Origin: Sedimentibacter hydroxybenzoicus DSM 7310 | GTDB lineage: Bacteria > Bacillota > Clostridia > Tissierellales > Sedimentibacteraceae | DNA length: 64,000 nucleotides | Direction: 5' to 3' | Assembly: GCF_013403245.1 (NCBI RefSeq) | Contig: NZ_JACBNQ010000001.1 | Coordinates: forward strand, 62,001-126,000 | Shown: positions 53,193 to 61,331 of the stretch, one piece after another | Position numbering within the stretch: the stretch's first letter is position 1 | Layout: each line of letters starts with the position of its first letter | The notes under the pieces: model-generated | Databases searched by the model: none | Told to the model about the DNA's origin: nothing | The model's input: the letters and a program-made list of their open reading frames with translations, nothing else | Translations under genes and position numbers: made by a program

Positions 53193-55397
53193 ATGGCATC
53201 AATATCAAACAGTATATATGGTACTACAATTAACAAAGGCTTCGGCGGTTTAATGTCCGGTCTGGACACAGACGAATTGGTTAAACAAATGACTGCAGCT
53301 ACCAGAAACAAAATAAACAGACAATATCAATCCAAGCAAAAATTATTGTACAGGCAGGAAGCATACAGAGAAGTCAGCTCAAAATTGTTAGCTTTCAGCG
53401 ATAAATATTTTTCATACTCAACAGGTTCAAAAACTAATATTTTGAGTGCGAGCTTTTTTGAGGCACACACCTTCAAGCCGTCTTCAAATTATGTTAATGT
53501 AACGGGAAACGCAGAGAATATTAAGAATTTTTCCATTGACAGCATAACGAGCGTTGCGTCCGCGGCAACATTGGTATCTTCGCATAGGGTTTCAAGCAAT
53601 GTAATTGAGTCAGATTCAATAGGTGAATATATTTCGCCTTTAGCAGGTGAAACTTTCAGTGTAAGATATAATGATAAAACTTATAATTTAAAAATAGATG
53701 CAGATTTTGAGGGTGATACATTTGCAAAGGTTGTTAATCAGCTCAATAAGCAGCTTGCTAAAATTGATGATATACCGAGTGAACTTAAATTTTCTTTTGA
53801 AAGGAATCCTGAAAAAGGAAATCAAGCAAAGATTATGTTGACAGATGGTGCATATATTTCGTCAGCAAGCAAAGATTTTTTAGATGTATTAAATTTCAAG
53901 GTTGGAAGTGAAGAGGGAGGATCATCTACAGAATATATAGTGAGATCAGAGTTAACAAAATCAGCAGAATCGATTCTTTCAGATGCTAATTCTTATATAA
54001 CATTCGACTATAACGGAGTAAAAAAGCAAATTAACCTTGACGGTGAAATAACAGATCCTTCAGAATTGGCTGCATACTTGCAAGATGAGCTCAATAAGTT
54101 GTATGGAGATAACAAGATAACTGTCGATGAAAACGATGGAAAGCTTACATTTACCGTAGAAGGCGAAACAAATTTGTTGAGTATAAACAGTATCAGTTCT
54201 GATTTAAGTCAGTTAACAGGCTTAAAAAGCGGTAACTCCAACAGGCTGAATATGAATGCAACCTTGGAAAACTCAGGAATTGCAGGTTTAACACAGGATG
54301 CAGACGGTAAATATTCAATAACAATCAATAATACAACGTTATCGTTCGAAAAAGATAAAACATTAAATGATGTAATAAAAGCAATCAACAGCAATGCGGA
54401 TATGAAAATAAATATCAGCTATTCTTCTATCTCTGATTCATTTTCTATAAAGGCAGATGAAACCGGTTCACACATAGGTATTGACATAAAAGATGACGGA
54501 GCAGGAAGTTTATCAAGAGCATTGTTTGGCGAATCATCAAAATGGACTTCTACAGAAGGTACTGATACGGTTATTTCATATACATTAAATGGCAAAGAAA
54601 TTAAAGATTTTACCCGAAGTACAGCTAACATTTCAATTGACGGAATAAACATTGAGTTAAATAAAAACGCGGAAGGTCTTAATGATATAACCTTTGACGT
54701 TACCAACAATGTTGACGAAGTTGTTGAGAAGGTAAAGAAATTTATTGATGATTACAATGAAATTATTACCTTAATAGGAACTAAGACAAAAGAAAAACCA
54801 AACAGCAAATATCCGCCGTTAACACCTGAGCAGCAGGATGAAATGACGGAAAAGGAAATTGAAAATTGGAACAAAGAAGCCCAAAAAGGTGTTTTGTTTG
54901 GGGACAGTAAAATGACGTCTGTTCTTTCTGATTTCAGAATGAGCATGATGGGTAAGACGGATGTTAGTGATTTTGTTCTGGCAAACATCGGTATATCTCC
55001 CGCATTTATGGATACAAGCGGAAAGCTAGTCTTGGATGAGGAGAAATTCAAAGAAGCGTTAATGGAAAACCCGGATGAAATAGCCGGTCTCTTTACGGGA
55101 ACTAAAGAAGGTGGAACGCCGGGGCTGGCGGTACAGTTGAAAGAAGTACTGACGAAAAATATAGGAGCATTTGGTACATCCGGTATCCTTATTGAAGAAG
55201 CAGGATTAGACAGCGGTCGAACATCGGATCAGAACAATATTTCCGAGAAAATAAAGGATTATGACAAAAGAATGGAAGCACTGAAAAAGGCACTTGAAGT
55301 TGAAAGACAAAGATATTGGAATCAATTTACTGCATTGGAGAAGGCACTGAGTAATCTCAATGCTCAAAGCTCATGGTTAACGGATATGATGGGATAA
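53193..55397 (+). CDS. fliD: Flagellar filament cap protein FliD
   Basis: About 734 residues, long for the family. The N-terminal FliD_N region has FGGLMSGLDTDELVKQMT. Residues 200-450 are a variable outside part with repeated beta segments. The C-terminal FliD_C includes VEKVKKFIDDYNEIITLIGT and the closing coiled coil (YDKRMEALKKALEVERQRYW). ATG 53193 is chosen for AAGGAG six bases before it; an in-frame ATG at 53166 has no site. It is followed by its chaperone-type neighbours fliS and fliT. Confidence 0.94.
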   Translation: MASISNSIYGTTINKGFGGLMSGLDTDELVKQMTAATRNKINRQYQSKQKLLYRQEAYREVSSKLLAFSDKYFSYSTGSKTNILSASFFEAHTFKPSSNYVNVTGNAENIKNFSIDSITSVASAATLVSSHRVSSNVIESDSIGEYISPLAGETFSVRYNDKTYNLKIDADFEGDTFAKVVNQLNKQLAKIDDIPSELKFSFERNPEKGNQAKIMLTDGAYISSASKDFLDVLNFKVGSEEGGSSTEYIVRSELTKSAESILSDANSYITFDYNGVKKQINLDGEITDPSELAAYLQDELNKLYGDNKITVDENDGKLTFTVEGETNLLSINSISSDLSQLTGLKSGNSNRLNMNATLENSGIAGLTQDADGKYSITINNTTLSFEKDKTLNDVIKAINSNADMKINISYSSISDSFSIKADETGSHIGIDIKDDGAGSLSRALFGESSKWTSTEGTDTVISYTLNGKEIKDFTRSTANISIDGINIELNKNAEGLNDITFDVTNNVDEVVEKVKKFIDDYNEIITLIGTKTKEKPNSKYPPLTPEQQDEMTEKEIENWNKEAQKGVLFGDSKMTSVLSDFRMSMMGKTDVSDFVLANIGISPAFMDTSGKLVLDEEKFKEALMENPDEIAGLFTGTKEGGTPGLAVQLKEVLTKNIGAFGTSGILIEEAGLDSGRTSDQNNISEKIKDYDKRMEALKKALEVERQRYWNQFTALEKALSNLNAQSSWLTDMMG

Positions 55398-55410
55398 GGA
55401 TGTGAAATAA

Positions 55411-55788
55411 ATGTTGAATCCATATGAACAATATAAAATAAATTCTATAAATACTATGACAAAGGGCGAATTGCTTATAATGATATTTGATGAATTGATT
55501 AAAAAGCTTAATCGCAGCATAGTATTAATAGAAAACAAGGATTTTGAACAATCAAAAATACAATTGGATAAAAGCAGAAAAATAATTAATCATCTGATAG
55601 TTACATTGGACGAGCAATATGAAATAACTCCGAATCTGACAGAATTATATATGTTTTTCAATAGAGAACTGATTAAGGCAGCCGGCTATAATGATCCTAA
55701 GTATATAAATGAAATAATGCCTATGATAAAAGATTTGCGAAACACATGGGCAGAGGCTGATAAAATAGCAAAGTTATCTAAGAGTTAA
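55411..55788 (+). CDS. fliS: Flagellin export chaperone FliS
   Basis: A 125-residue helical chaperone that binds the end of flagellin. The family start NPYEQYKINSINTMTKGELLIM at residues 3-24 (two short blocks) and LYMFFNRELIKA are diagnostic. A GGATG-type site precedes the ATG, 14 bases after fliD. Its client is the flagellin at 61332. Confidence 0.94.
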   Translation: MLNPYEQYKINSINTMTKGELLIMIFDELIKKLNRSIVLIENKDFEQSKIQLDKSRKIINHLIVTLDEQYEITPNLTELYMFFNRELIKAAGYNDPKYINEIMPMIKDLRNTWAEADKIAKLSKS

Positions 55789-55797
55789 CGGTGATAT

Positions 55798-56145
55798 ATG
55801 GAAAAGCTATTAAAAAATAAATTAGAAGCTGCTAAAGAGTTGAAAGAATTTACCGAAAAAATAGTAAGCCTATCATTAAAAACCGAATACGATAAAGTAA
55901 ACTCTATGCTTGAACAGCGAAAGCTGTTTATTGAAAAAATAAATTCTATTAATGAAAAATTAAATGATTGCGGTACTGACGAAACAGATGAAGCTAAAGA
56001 AATAAAAAAAGAAATAAGAGAAGCTTTTAAGGAAATTTCAGACATGGACAATCAAATTCGAAAGAATATAAATGCAGAATTAAAGGATGTAAAAAAGAAT
56101 TTAAATCAGCCTGATAAATCTGAGACAATAAATATTCAAGCATAA
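55798..56145 (+). CDS. fliT: FliT-like flagellar chaperone
   Basis: A 115-residue helical protein. The central LEQRKLFIEKINSINEKL is the pattern of FliT-type proteins, which bind FliD or the export ATPase. Sequence similarity in this family is weak, so position after fliS carries much of the call. Its stop lies at the foot of a strong terminator hairpin. Confidence 0.75.
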   Translation: MEKLLKNKLEAAKELKEFTEKIVSLSLKTEYDKVNSMLEQRKLFIEKINSINEKLNDCGTDETDEAKEIKKEIREAFKEISDMDNQIRKNINAELKDVKKNLNQPDKSETINIQA

Positions 56146-56172
56146 CGAGCAGGCGTTGCCTGCTCGTTAATT
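56144..56172 (+). terminator. Rho-independent terminator after fliT
   Basis: AACGAGCAGGC and GCCTGCTCGTT form a perfect 11-base-pair stem around a three-base loop, followed by AATTTT. It ends the cheA to fliT transcript. The stem begins inside the fliT stop codon. Confidence 0.9.
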
Positions 56173-56183
56173 TTACAACGATA

Positions 56184-56210
56184 TAAATATTTATAAAATT
56201 TATCCGATAT
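56184..56210 (+). promoter_or_regulatory. Sigma-D promoter for the first Cache receptor
   Basis: TAAA at 56184-56187, a 15-base spacer and TCCGATAT at 56203-56210 match the consensus with one mismatch. The receptor start is 35 bases further on. Confidence 0.85.
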
Positions 56211-56244
56211 ATAGTTAATAATCAATACAAATGGAGGAGAATAA

Positions 56245-58269
56245 ATGGCAAAGAAAAGCTTGTCAACCAAAAGTATAACATTTAAAATAACGTTTTCAAT
56301 TTTTGTAGTATGCTTTGTGGCGTTATTATTAACCGGATTAGTTATAGGAACTACAATCAATAATCGGTTTACGGAAACTAAAAAAACCGTACTGAATGAA
56401 ACATCTGAAAGTATAGGAAATAAATCAGAAGCATTTTTTGAAAGATATATAGCGATAGTACAACAAATGGCACAGGATAAGAACTTGCAGAATTTCATGG
56501 TTAATGCAAAGGGGTGGAATACTCTGAAGCAAACAGAAGGTTTCATGATTGCTTCTAAGACTACCGAGGATACTCAGAAGTCAGATCCGGATGTAATTTT
56601 AACAGCGTATATAGCACAAACCGATTACTATCTTGCATCTCCGACTGTTTTTTCAACTTCAATGTATGATGTAACCTCAAAGGAATATTACAAAGCAGTT
56701 TCTGAGGACAGGGTATGTATTACGGAGCCATATATTGATGCAATCACAGGAGGAGTAGTCATAACCATATCCGCACCGGTCAGAGCTAACGGAAAGATTG
56801 TGGGTCTTGCTGCAGTTGATATAGCAATAGATAAGCTGACTGCAATGGTAAGTAATCATAAATTGGGTGAGACTGGATATTTTTCACTGTTAACAAAAGA
56901 CAATACTATAGCAGCTCATAAAAATGAAGAATTAATTTTAAAGAATATAGATGAAATCGGCATAAGCAGTAATCTGATTCAGTCAATTAATAACAATGAC
57001 AATAACGTTGTGGAATATGCTATCAACAATCAGAAGATATTGGGAAAAAGTGTGCAGATAGGCAATACCGGGTGGAAAGTTTTATCATCTCTCCCTAAAG
57101 ACGAATTTATGTCTGACACAAGACAGCTTATACTTACTATAGTGTTTGTATTCTTAGCTGTATTAATTGCGTTGTTGGTTGTTCTAACCATAGCTATAAA
57201 GAGAATGACTAAACCGGTAAAAACTATAACCGATATTACCAATAAGTTAGCTCAGGGCGAATTGGATGTAACCATTGATGTAAAGAGTAAGGACGAGATA
57301 GGCGTTCTTGCAGAATCTATTGAGAGCTTAACCGTACGGTTAAAATCATATATTAATTATATAAATGAAAGTGTTAATGTGTTGAATGATTTAGCAGAAG
57401 GCGATTTAGTGATGGATTTGCAGTATGATTATGATGGTGAATTTGCTAAATTGAAACAAAGCTTACTCCATGTATCTGGAACCTTAATGGATACAATCGG
57501 AAAAATAAAGGATTCATCAGAATTTATCAGCATGAATGCTGCTAATGTTTCCAACGGAGCGCAGACACTTGCTCAAGGCACGACAGAACAAGCAAGCGCA
57601 ATAGAGGAATTATCGGCTGAAGTAAATGAAATTTACCATACGATTGCAAATAATGCAGAGCATGCCGAAAATGCGGGAAGAAAAGCACTGGAAGCTTCGA
57701 AGGAAGTTGAACAAGGAAACATACACATGAGGGACATGCTTTCTGCAATGGACGAAATAAGCGAATCTTCAAATGAAATAGGCAAGATTATAAAAGTAAT
57801 TGATGATATAGCTTTCCAGACAAATATTTTAGCTCTTAATGCAGCCGTTGAAGCAGCAAGAGCAGGCTCTGCAGGCAAGGGATTTGCGGTAGTTGCCGAC
57901 GAAGTAAGAAATCTGGCAGGAAAATCTGCAGAAGCTGCGAAGCAAACAACAGCATTGATTGAAAATTCAATAAGCTCTATTTCAAAAGGAACCATGCTGG
58001 CGGATAAAGCAGGTAAATCTCTGTCAGGCATAGTTGAGATTACAAACAAAACTAATGAATTAATAAGTGAAATAGTAAATGCGTCGGCACAACAAACTGT
58101 TTCGGTAAATCAGATAAGAAGCGGTATTGAACAAATATCATCTGTAGTTCAACAAAATGCTGCAACGGCAGAGGCAAGTGCCGCAAACAGCGAAGAGCTT
58201 TCAGGACAATCACAGGTTTTAAACGATTTAATAAGCAAATTTAAATTTAATACTGAAGAAGTAGTTTAA
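56245..58269 (+). CDS. Methyl-accepting chemotaxis protein with Cache sensor
   Basis: A 674-residue receptor. Membrane helices are at about 14-37 and 293-316. Between them lies a double Cache sensor of about 250 residues ([19 protein letters not shown] and [19 protein letters not shown] fragments are typical). A HAMP linker and a signalling domain with [19 protein letters not shown] near residue 523 follow. It is expressed alone from a sigma-D promoter between two terminators or hairpins. The ligand is probably a small organic molecule such as an amino acid, but is not known. GGAGGAG precedes the ATG. Confidence 0.94.
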   Translation: MAKKSLSTKSITFKITFSIFVVCFVALLLTGLVIGTTINNRFTETKKTVLNETSESIGNKSEAFFERYIAIVQQMAQDKNLQNFMVNAKGWNTLKQTEGFMIASKTTEDTQKSDPDVILTAYIAQTDYYLASPTVFSTSMYDVTSKEYYKAVSEDRVCITEPYIDAITGGVVITISAPVRANGKIVGLAAVDIAIDKLTAMVSNHKLGETGYFSLLTKDNTIAAHKNEELILKNIDEIGISSNLIQSINNNDNNVVEYAINNQKILGKSVQIGNTGWKVLSSLPKDEFMSDTRQLILTIVFVFLAVLIALLVVLTIAIKRMTKPVKTITDITNKLAQGELDVTIDVKSKDEIGVLAESIESLTVRLKSYINYINESVNVLNDLAEGDLVMDLQYDYDGEFAKLKQSLLHVSGTLMDTIGKIKDSSEFISMNAANVSNGAQTLAQGTTEQASAIEELSAEVNEIYHTIANNAEHAENAGRKALEASKEVEQGNIHMRDMLSAMDEISESSNEIGKIIKVIDDIAFQTNILALNAAVEAARAGSAGKGFAVVADEVRNLAGKSAEAAKQTTALIENSISSISKGTMLADKAGKSLSGIVEITNKTNELISEIVNASAQQTVSVNQIRSGIEQISSVVQQNAATAEASAANSEELSGQSQVLNDLISKFKFNTEEVV

Positions 58270-58273
58270 AATC

Positions 58274-58289
58274 AGGGGCGAAAGCCCCT
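58274..58289 (+). other. Short GC-rich hairpin after the receptor gene
   Basis: AGGGGC, a GAAA tetraloop and GCCCCT form a six-base stem five bases after the receptor stop. Only two T residues follow before the next repeat element, so it may be a weak terminator whose T run was cut by an insertion. Confidence 0.45.
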
Positions 58290-58290
58290 T

Positions 58291-58410
58291 AGGCTGCTGA
58301 AAAAGCCAACCTGCTTCGTTGCCGTTCATCCGGTCAATCCTCACGTATGTTTAATACGCTGCGGTTGCCCGGATTCCGGCGCCTTGCAGGATGAACTTTT
58401 TCAACAGCCT
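58291..58410. mobile_element. 120-bp palindromic element with AGGCTGNTGAAAAAG ends (MITE-like)
   Basis: The left end AGGCTGCTGAAAAAG is the reverse complement of the right end CTTTTTCAACAGCCT with one mismatch. Inside, GTTCATCC on the left mirrors GGATGAAC on the right, and the core (CGGTCAATCC to GGATTCCGGCG) pairs again. No coding frame is present. It is much richer in G and C than the genes on both sides. It looks like a miniature inverted-repeat element moved by a transposase coded elsewhere. Confidence 0.75.
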
Positions 58411-58430
58411 ATGATTATTTATAAATAGTA

Positions 58431-58457
58431 TAAATTTTTATTTAAATATGCCGATAG
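58431..58457 (+). promoter_or_regulatory. Sigma-D promoter for the hemerythrin receptor
   Basis: TAAA at 58431-58434, a 15-base spacer and GCCGATAG at 58450-58457 match the consensus except for the last base. It lies 31 bases before the start codon and 20 bases after the palindromic element. Confidence 0.88.
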
Positions 58458-58487
58458 TAAATATATAATACTTTATTTGGAGGCAGT

Positions 58488-60965
58488 ATGTTGAAAAAAA
58501 GGGGAGAAAAAGACAAGTCTATTAAAAAAAGCTCAGGTAAAAAAAGCATAAAGACTCAGATATTTATAAGCTATTTATCCTTGATAATTACTGTGGTTTT
58601 AATTTTGGGTGGGTTATCAGCATTCCAGAATTATAAAACTACATTTGATACATTGGAAAATACCATGGTAAATCTAGCCGAAGTGTCTTCGACTGTTATT
58701 GCCAGCAAGCTGGAGGTATATAAATCTGTAGCCGCAGACCTTGGTTTGAATCCGGTACTGTCAGATGTAAGAATAGGAAAAAATGAAAAAGAAAAAGTAG
58801 TTAAGCAAATGGTAAATATGTACGGACTGATAGATGCATATAATGTTTCTTCTGTTGGAACGGGAGAATCACCTGTAACCGGCGAAATATATCTGGTAAG
58901 CAATACTGATTATTTTCTTGCCGCTATGGGGGGAGAAATATTTGTATCTGAGCCGGCAATGAATACCAAATTAAACAAATATACATTTACGATAGCAGCT
59001 CCCGTATGGAAGGACGGTTTATACGGAACAGATGTAAACGGAGTGGCTGTAATAGTATTGGACGGACAGGTTTTATCAGACATAGCCTCATCAGTAAAAA
59101 TTGGTGAAAAGGGCTATGGATTCATATTAAACAAAGAAGGCATGACCATTGGGCATCCTGACTACGAAAAGATACTGTCTGGAGAAAACATTATTGCCGC
59201 ATACGAAGCAAACGGCAGCAATCAATCTATGGCGGTTACGGAAAAAAAATTATTAAACGGAGAAATTACTTTTGGAGAGTATAGTTTAAATAATCAGAAG
59301 CATCTGATATCCTATGCTCCTATTGAAGGAAGCAACGGATGGGGATTTTTTGTCAGTGCCCCTCAATCGGAATATTTAAGCTCAACATACATAAGCTTGG
59401 CTACTATTTTATTGATATCTATAGTATCAATTATTGCAGCATATTTTGCAGGGAGAAATATGGCAGTAAAGATAGCGAACCCAATAATTCTTTGTGCGGA
59501 AAGATTAAGAAAATTATCTGACGGTGATTTGCATACGGAAATTGAAAGAACAAACAGAGAAGACGAAATAGGATTCCTTCTTAAATCTATGAACAGGACC
59601 GTAAAGGGTATGAACAGAATTGTGAGTGATATGTCTTACCACATGGGTGCAATTGCAGAAGGAGATTTCTCAAAAAATATGGATATCGAGTACGGCGGAG
59701 ATCTTAACGCCATAGCAATATCCATGAAAAAAATCAGTGAATTTTTAAACATCATGGTTAAACAGGTTAATGAAAGTGCCGAACAGGTTTCCGGCGGTGC
59801 AGAGCAGCTTGCGGGCAGTGCACAGGCCCTTTCTCAAGGAGCCACAGAGCAGGCGAGTTCGGTTGAAGAACTGTCAGCTACCTTAGGAGAAATATCAGAT
59901 CAGATAAATGACAATGCATCCTTTGCAAATATGGCAAACGAGGCATCCATAGAGTCATCAAGGCAGGTCGTAACCGGAAATGAATATGTAAAAGAAATGA
60001 ATGAAGCAATGCTGAATATAAACAATTCTTCAGCTGAAATAGCAAAAATAATTAAAGTTATAGACAGTATTGCATTCCAGACAAATATTCTTGCTTTAAA
60101 TGCAGCGGTAGAAGCAGCAAGAGCAGGTGCAGCAGGCAAGGGATTTGCGGTTGTTGCCGATGAAGTAAGAAATCTTGCAATCAAAAGTGCAGAAGCAGCG
60201 AAAAATACAACGGAGCTTATTGAAAATTCTATTGAGGCCGTAAATACAGGAACTAAAATTTCCAGGGAAACTGAAAAAGCGCTGGATTTAGCTGTTGAAA
60301 AAGCAAATGAAACAGCAAGTATGATAGAAAAAATATCAATTGCATCATCACAGCAAGCCGATGCAGTAACGCAGATTTTGGCAGGAGTTGAACAAATATC
60401 GTCTATAGTTCAGACGAATTCAGCGACATCAGAGGAAAGCGCGGCAGCCAGTGAAGAATTAAGCAGTCAGGCCCAAGTATTAAGGGATATGATAGATGGT
60501 ATAAAATTAAAAGACACTGTAAAATCAGAACAGTCGTTTGAGGTAACTAAAAAGGAGGAGCATATGGCACTATTATGGACAAAAAACTTAGAGGTTGGAG
60601 TTGAACTTATCGACTCGCAGCATAAAAATTGGTTTGATAAGGCAGGTCAGCTTTTTGAGGCCGGCAAAAGCGGAAAATCAAGAGAATATATAATTCAAAT
60701 GTTTGATTTCCTGGATGAATATACAAAGACACATTTCAGAGATGAAGAAGAATATATGCAAAGCATCAATTATCCTGAATTTGATTCACAAAAGCAAATG
60801 CACGAAGGATTTATTAAAAAGCTGGCAGAATTAAGAAAACAATATGTAGACGCAGGAGCAAACATAAGCGTTATAATCAACGCAAACCAGTTCATACTAG
60901 ACTGGCTGACAAAGCATATCTCCAACGCGGATAAAAAAATAGGCGAATACGCAAGGAAATTATAA
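58488..60965 (+). CDS. Chemoreceptor fused to C-terminal bacteriohemerythrin
   Basis: An 825-residue protein. A basic N terminus, membrane helices at about 25-47 and 303-325, a double Cache sensor between them, HAMP, and a signalling domain with [19 protein letters not shown] near residue 527. Residues 693-825 are a bacteriohemerythrin with iron ligands in [21 protein letters not shown] and [10 protein letters not shown]. Such domains bind O2 at a di-iron site, so the receptor may sense oxygen inside the cell as well as a ligand outside. AAAGGAGG followed by an in-frame ATG at 60564 lies exactly at the start of the hemerythrin part, so this may also be made alone. Confidence 0.94.
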   Translation: MLKKRGEKDKSIKKSSGKKSIKTQIFISYLSLIITVVLILGGLSAFQNYKTTFDTLENTMVNLAEVSSTVIASKLEVYKSVAADLGLNPVLSDVRIGKNEKEKVVKQMVNMYGLIDAYNVSSVGTGESPVTGEIYLVSNTDYFLAAMGGEIFVSEPAMNTKLNKYTFTIAAPVWKDGLYGTDVNGVAVIVLDGQVLSDIASSVKIGEKGYGFILNKEGMTIGHPDYEKILSGENIIAAYEANGSNQSMAVTEKKLLNGEITFGEYSLNNQKHLISYAPIEGSNGWGFFVSAPQSEYLSSTYISLATILLISIVSIIAAYFAGRNMAVKIANPIILCAERLRKLSDGDLHTEIERTNREDEIGFLLKSMNRTVKGMNRIVSDMSYHMGAIAEGDFSKNMDIEYGGDLNAIAISMKKISEFLNIMVKQVNESAEQVSGGAEQLAGSAQALSQGATEQASSVEELSATLGEISDQINDNASFANMANEASIESSRQVVTGNEYVKEMNEAMLNINNSSAEIAKIIKVIDSIAFQTNILALNAAVEAARAGAAGKGFAVVADEVRNLAIKSAEAAKNTTELIENSIEAVNTGTKISRETEKALDLAVEKANETASMIEKISIASSQQADAVTQILAGVEQISSIVQTNSATSEESAAASEELSSQAQVLRDMIDGIKLKDTVKSEQSFEVTKKEEHMALLWTKNLEVGVELIDSQHKNWFDKAGQLFEAGKSGKSREYIIQMFDFLDEYTKTHFRDEEEYMQSINYPEFDSQKQMHEGFIKKLAELRKQYVDAGANISVIINANQFILDWLTKHISNADKKIGEYARKL

Positions 60966-60969
60966 CATT

Positions 60970-61129
60970 GTCATCCTGAGGTTCTCGCTTCTGTCATCCT
61001 GAACGAAGTGAAGGATCTCAGGTTTTGTCATTGCTATGAATAAACGGTATATCGTATGCTTGTGTCATTCCTATGAATATACCGAATATCGTACTATTAT
61101 GTCATTCTGAGCGTAGCGAAGAATCTCAG
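60970..61129. repeat. Cluster of GTCATT repeats between receptor and flagellin
   Basis: Five units begin with GTCATT or GTCATCC at 60970, 60993, 61027, 61064 and 61101. The units at 61027, 61064 and 61101 are spaced exactly 37 bases apart. Two are of the ATGAATAAACG type and the rest of the CTGAGCG type. The gap 60966-61331 contains this cluster, a terminator and the flagellin promoter and leader; no gene is seen. Confidence 0.8.
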
Positions 61130-61167
61130 CTTTATTGTTCTGAATGATTGGGAGTCTCAACAAAATC

Positions 61168-61203
61168 AAAAGAGTTGGTTTTCAAAAACCAATTCTTTTT
61201 TTA
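61168..61203 (+). terminator. Rho-independent terminator before flagellin
   Basis: AAAAGAGTTGGTTTT pairs with AAAACCAATTCTTTT with one mismatch and is followed by a T run. It ends the hemerythrin-receptor transcript. A very similar hairpin stands at 63855-63885. Confidence 0.85.
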
Positions 61204-61235
61204 TCATATGTTAAGAAAGCGTAACATTGGAGATG

Positions 61236-61262
61236 TGAAAAAATTTACGATTAATCCGATAT
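61236..61262 (+). promoter_or_regulatory. Sigma-D promoter and leader of flagellin
   Basis: TGAA at 61236-61239, a 15-base spacer and TCCGATAT at 61255-61262 fit the sigma-D pattern with two mismatches. The leader from about 61268 to 61331 has GGA at 61291 and a GGAGGAG ribosome binding site at 61320-61326, both possible CsrA targets. Confidence 0.7.
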
Positions 61263-61331
61263 ATATTATAGCATTTAACAATATGATAAAGGAAAGAAAA
61301 CAGAGCGTGATAGCTGCTTGGAGGAGATACT

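Noticed and set aside
58291-58410. The palindromic element as a structured RNA or terminator
   Set aside because: Its matched 15-base ends and odd base composition fit a small mobile element better, and there is no T run after it.
61027-61129. Regular 37-base repeats as a CRISPR array
   Set aside because: Only three units, the spacers are similar to each other, the same units occur scattered elsewhere, and there are no cas genes.
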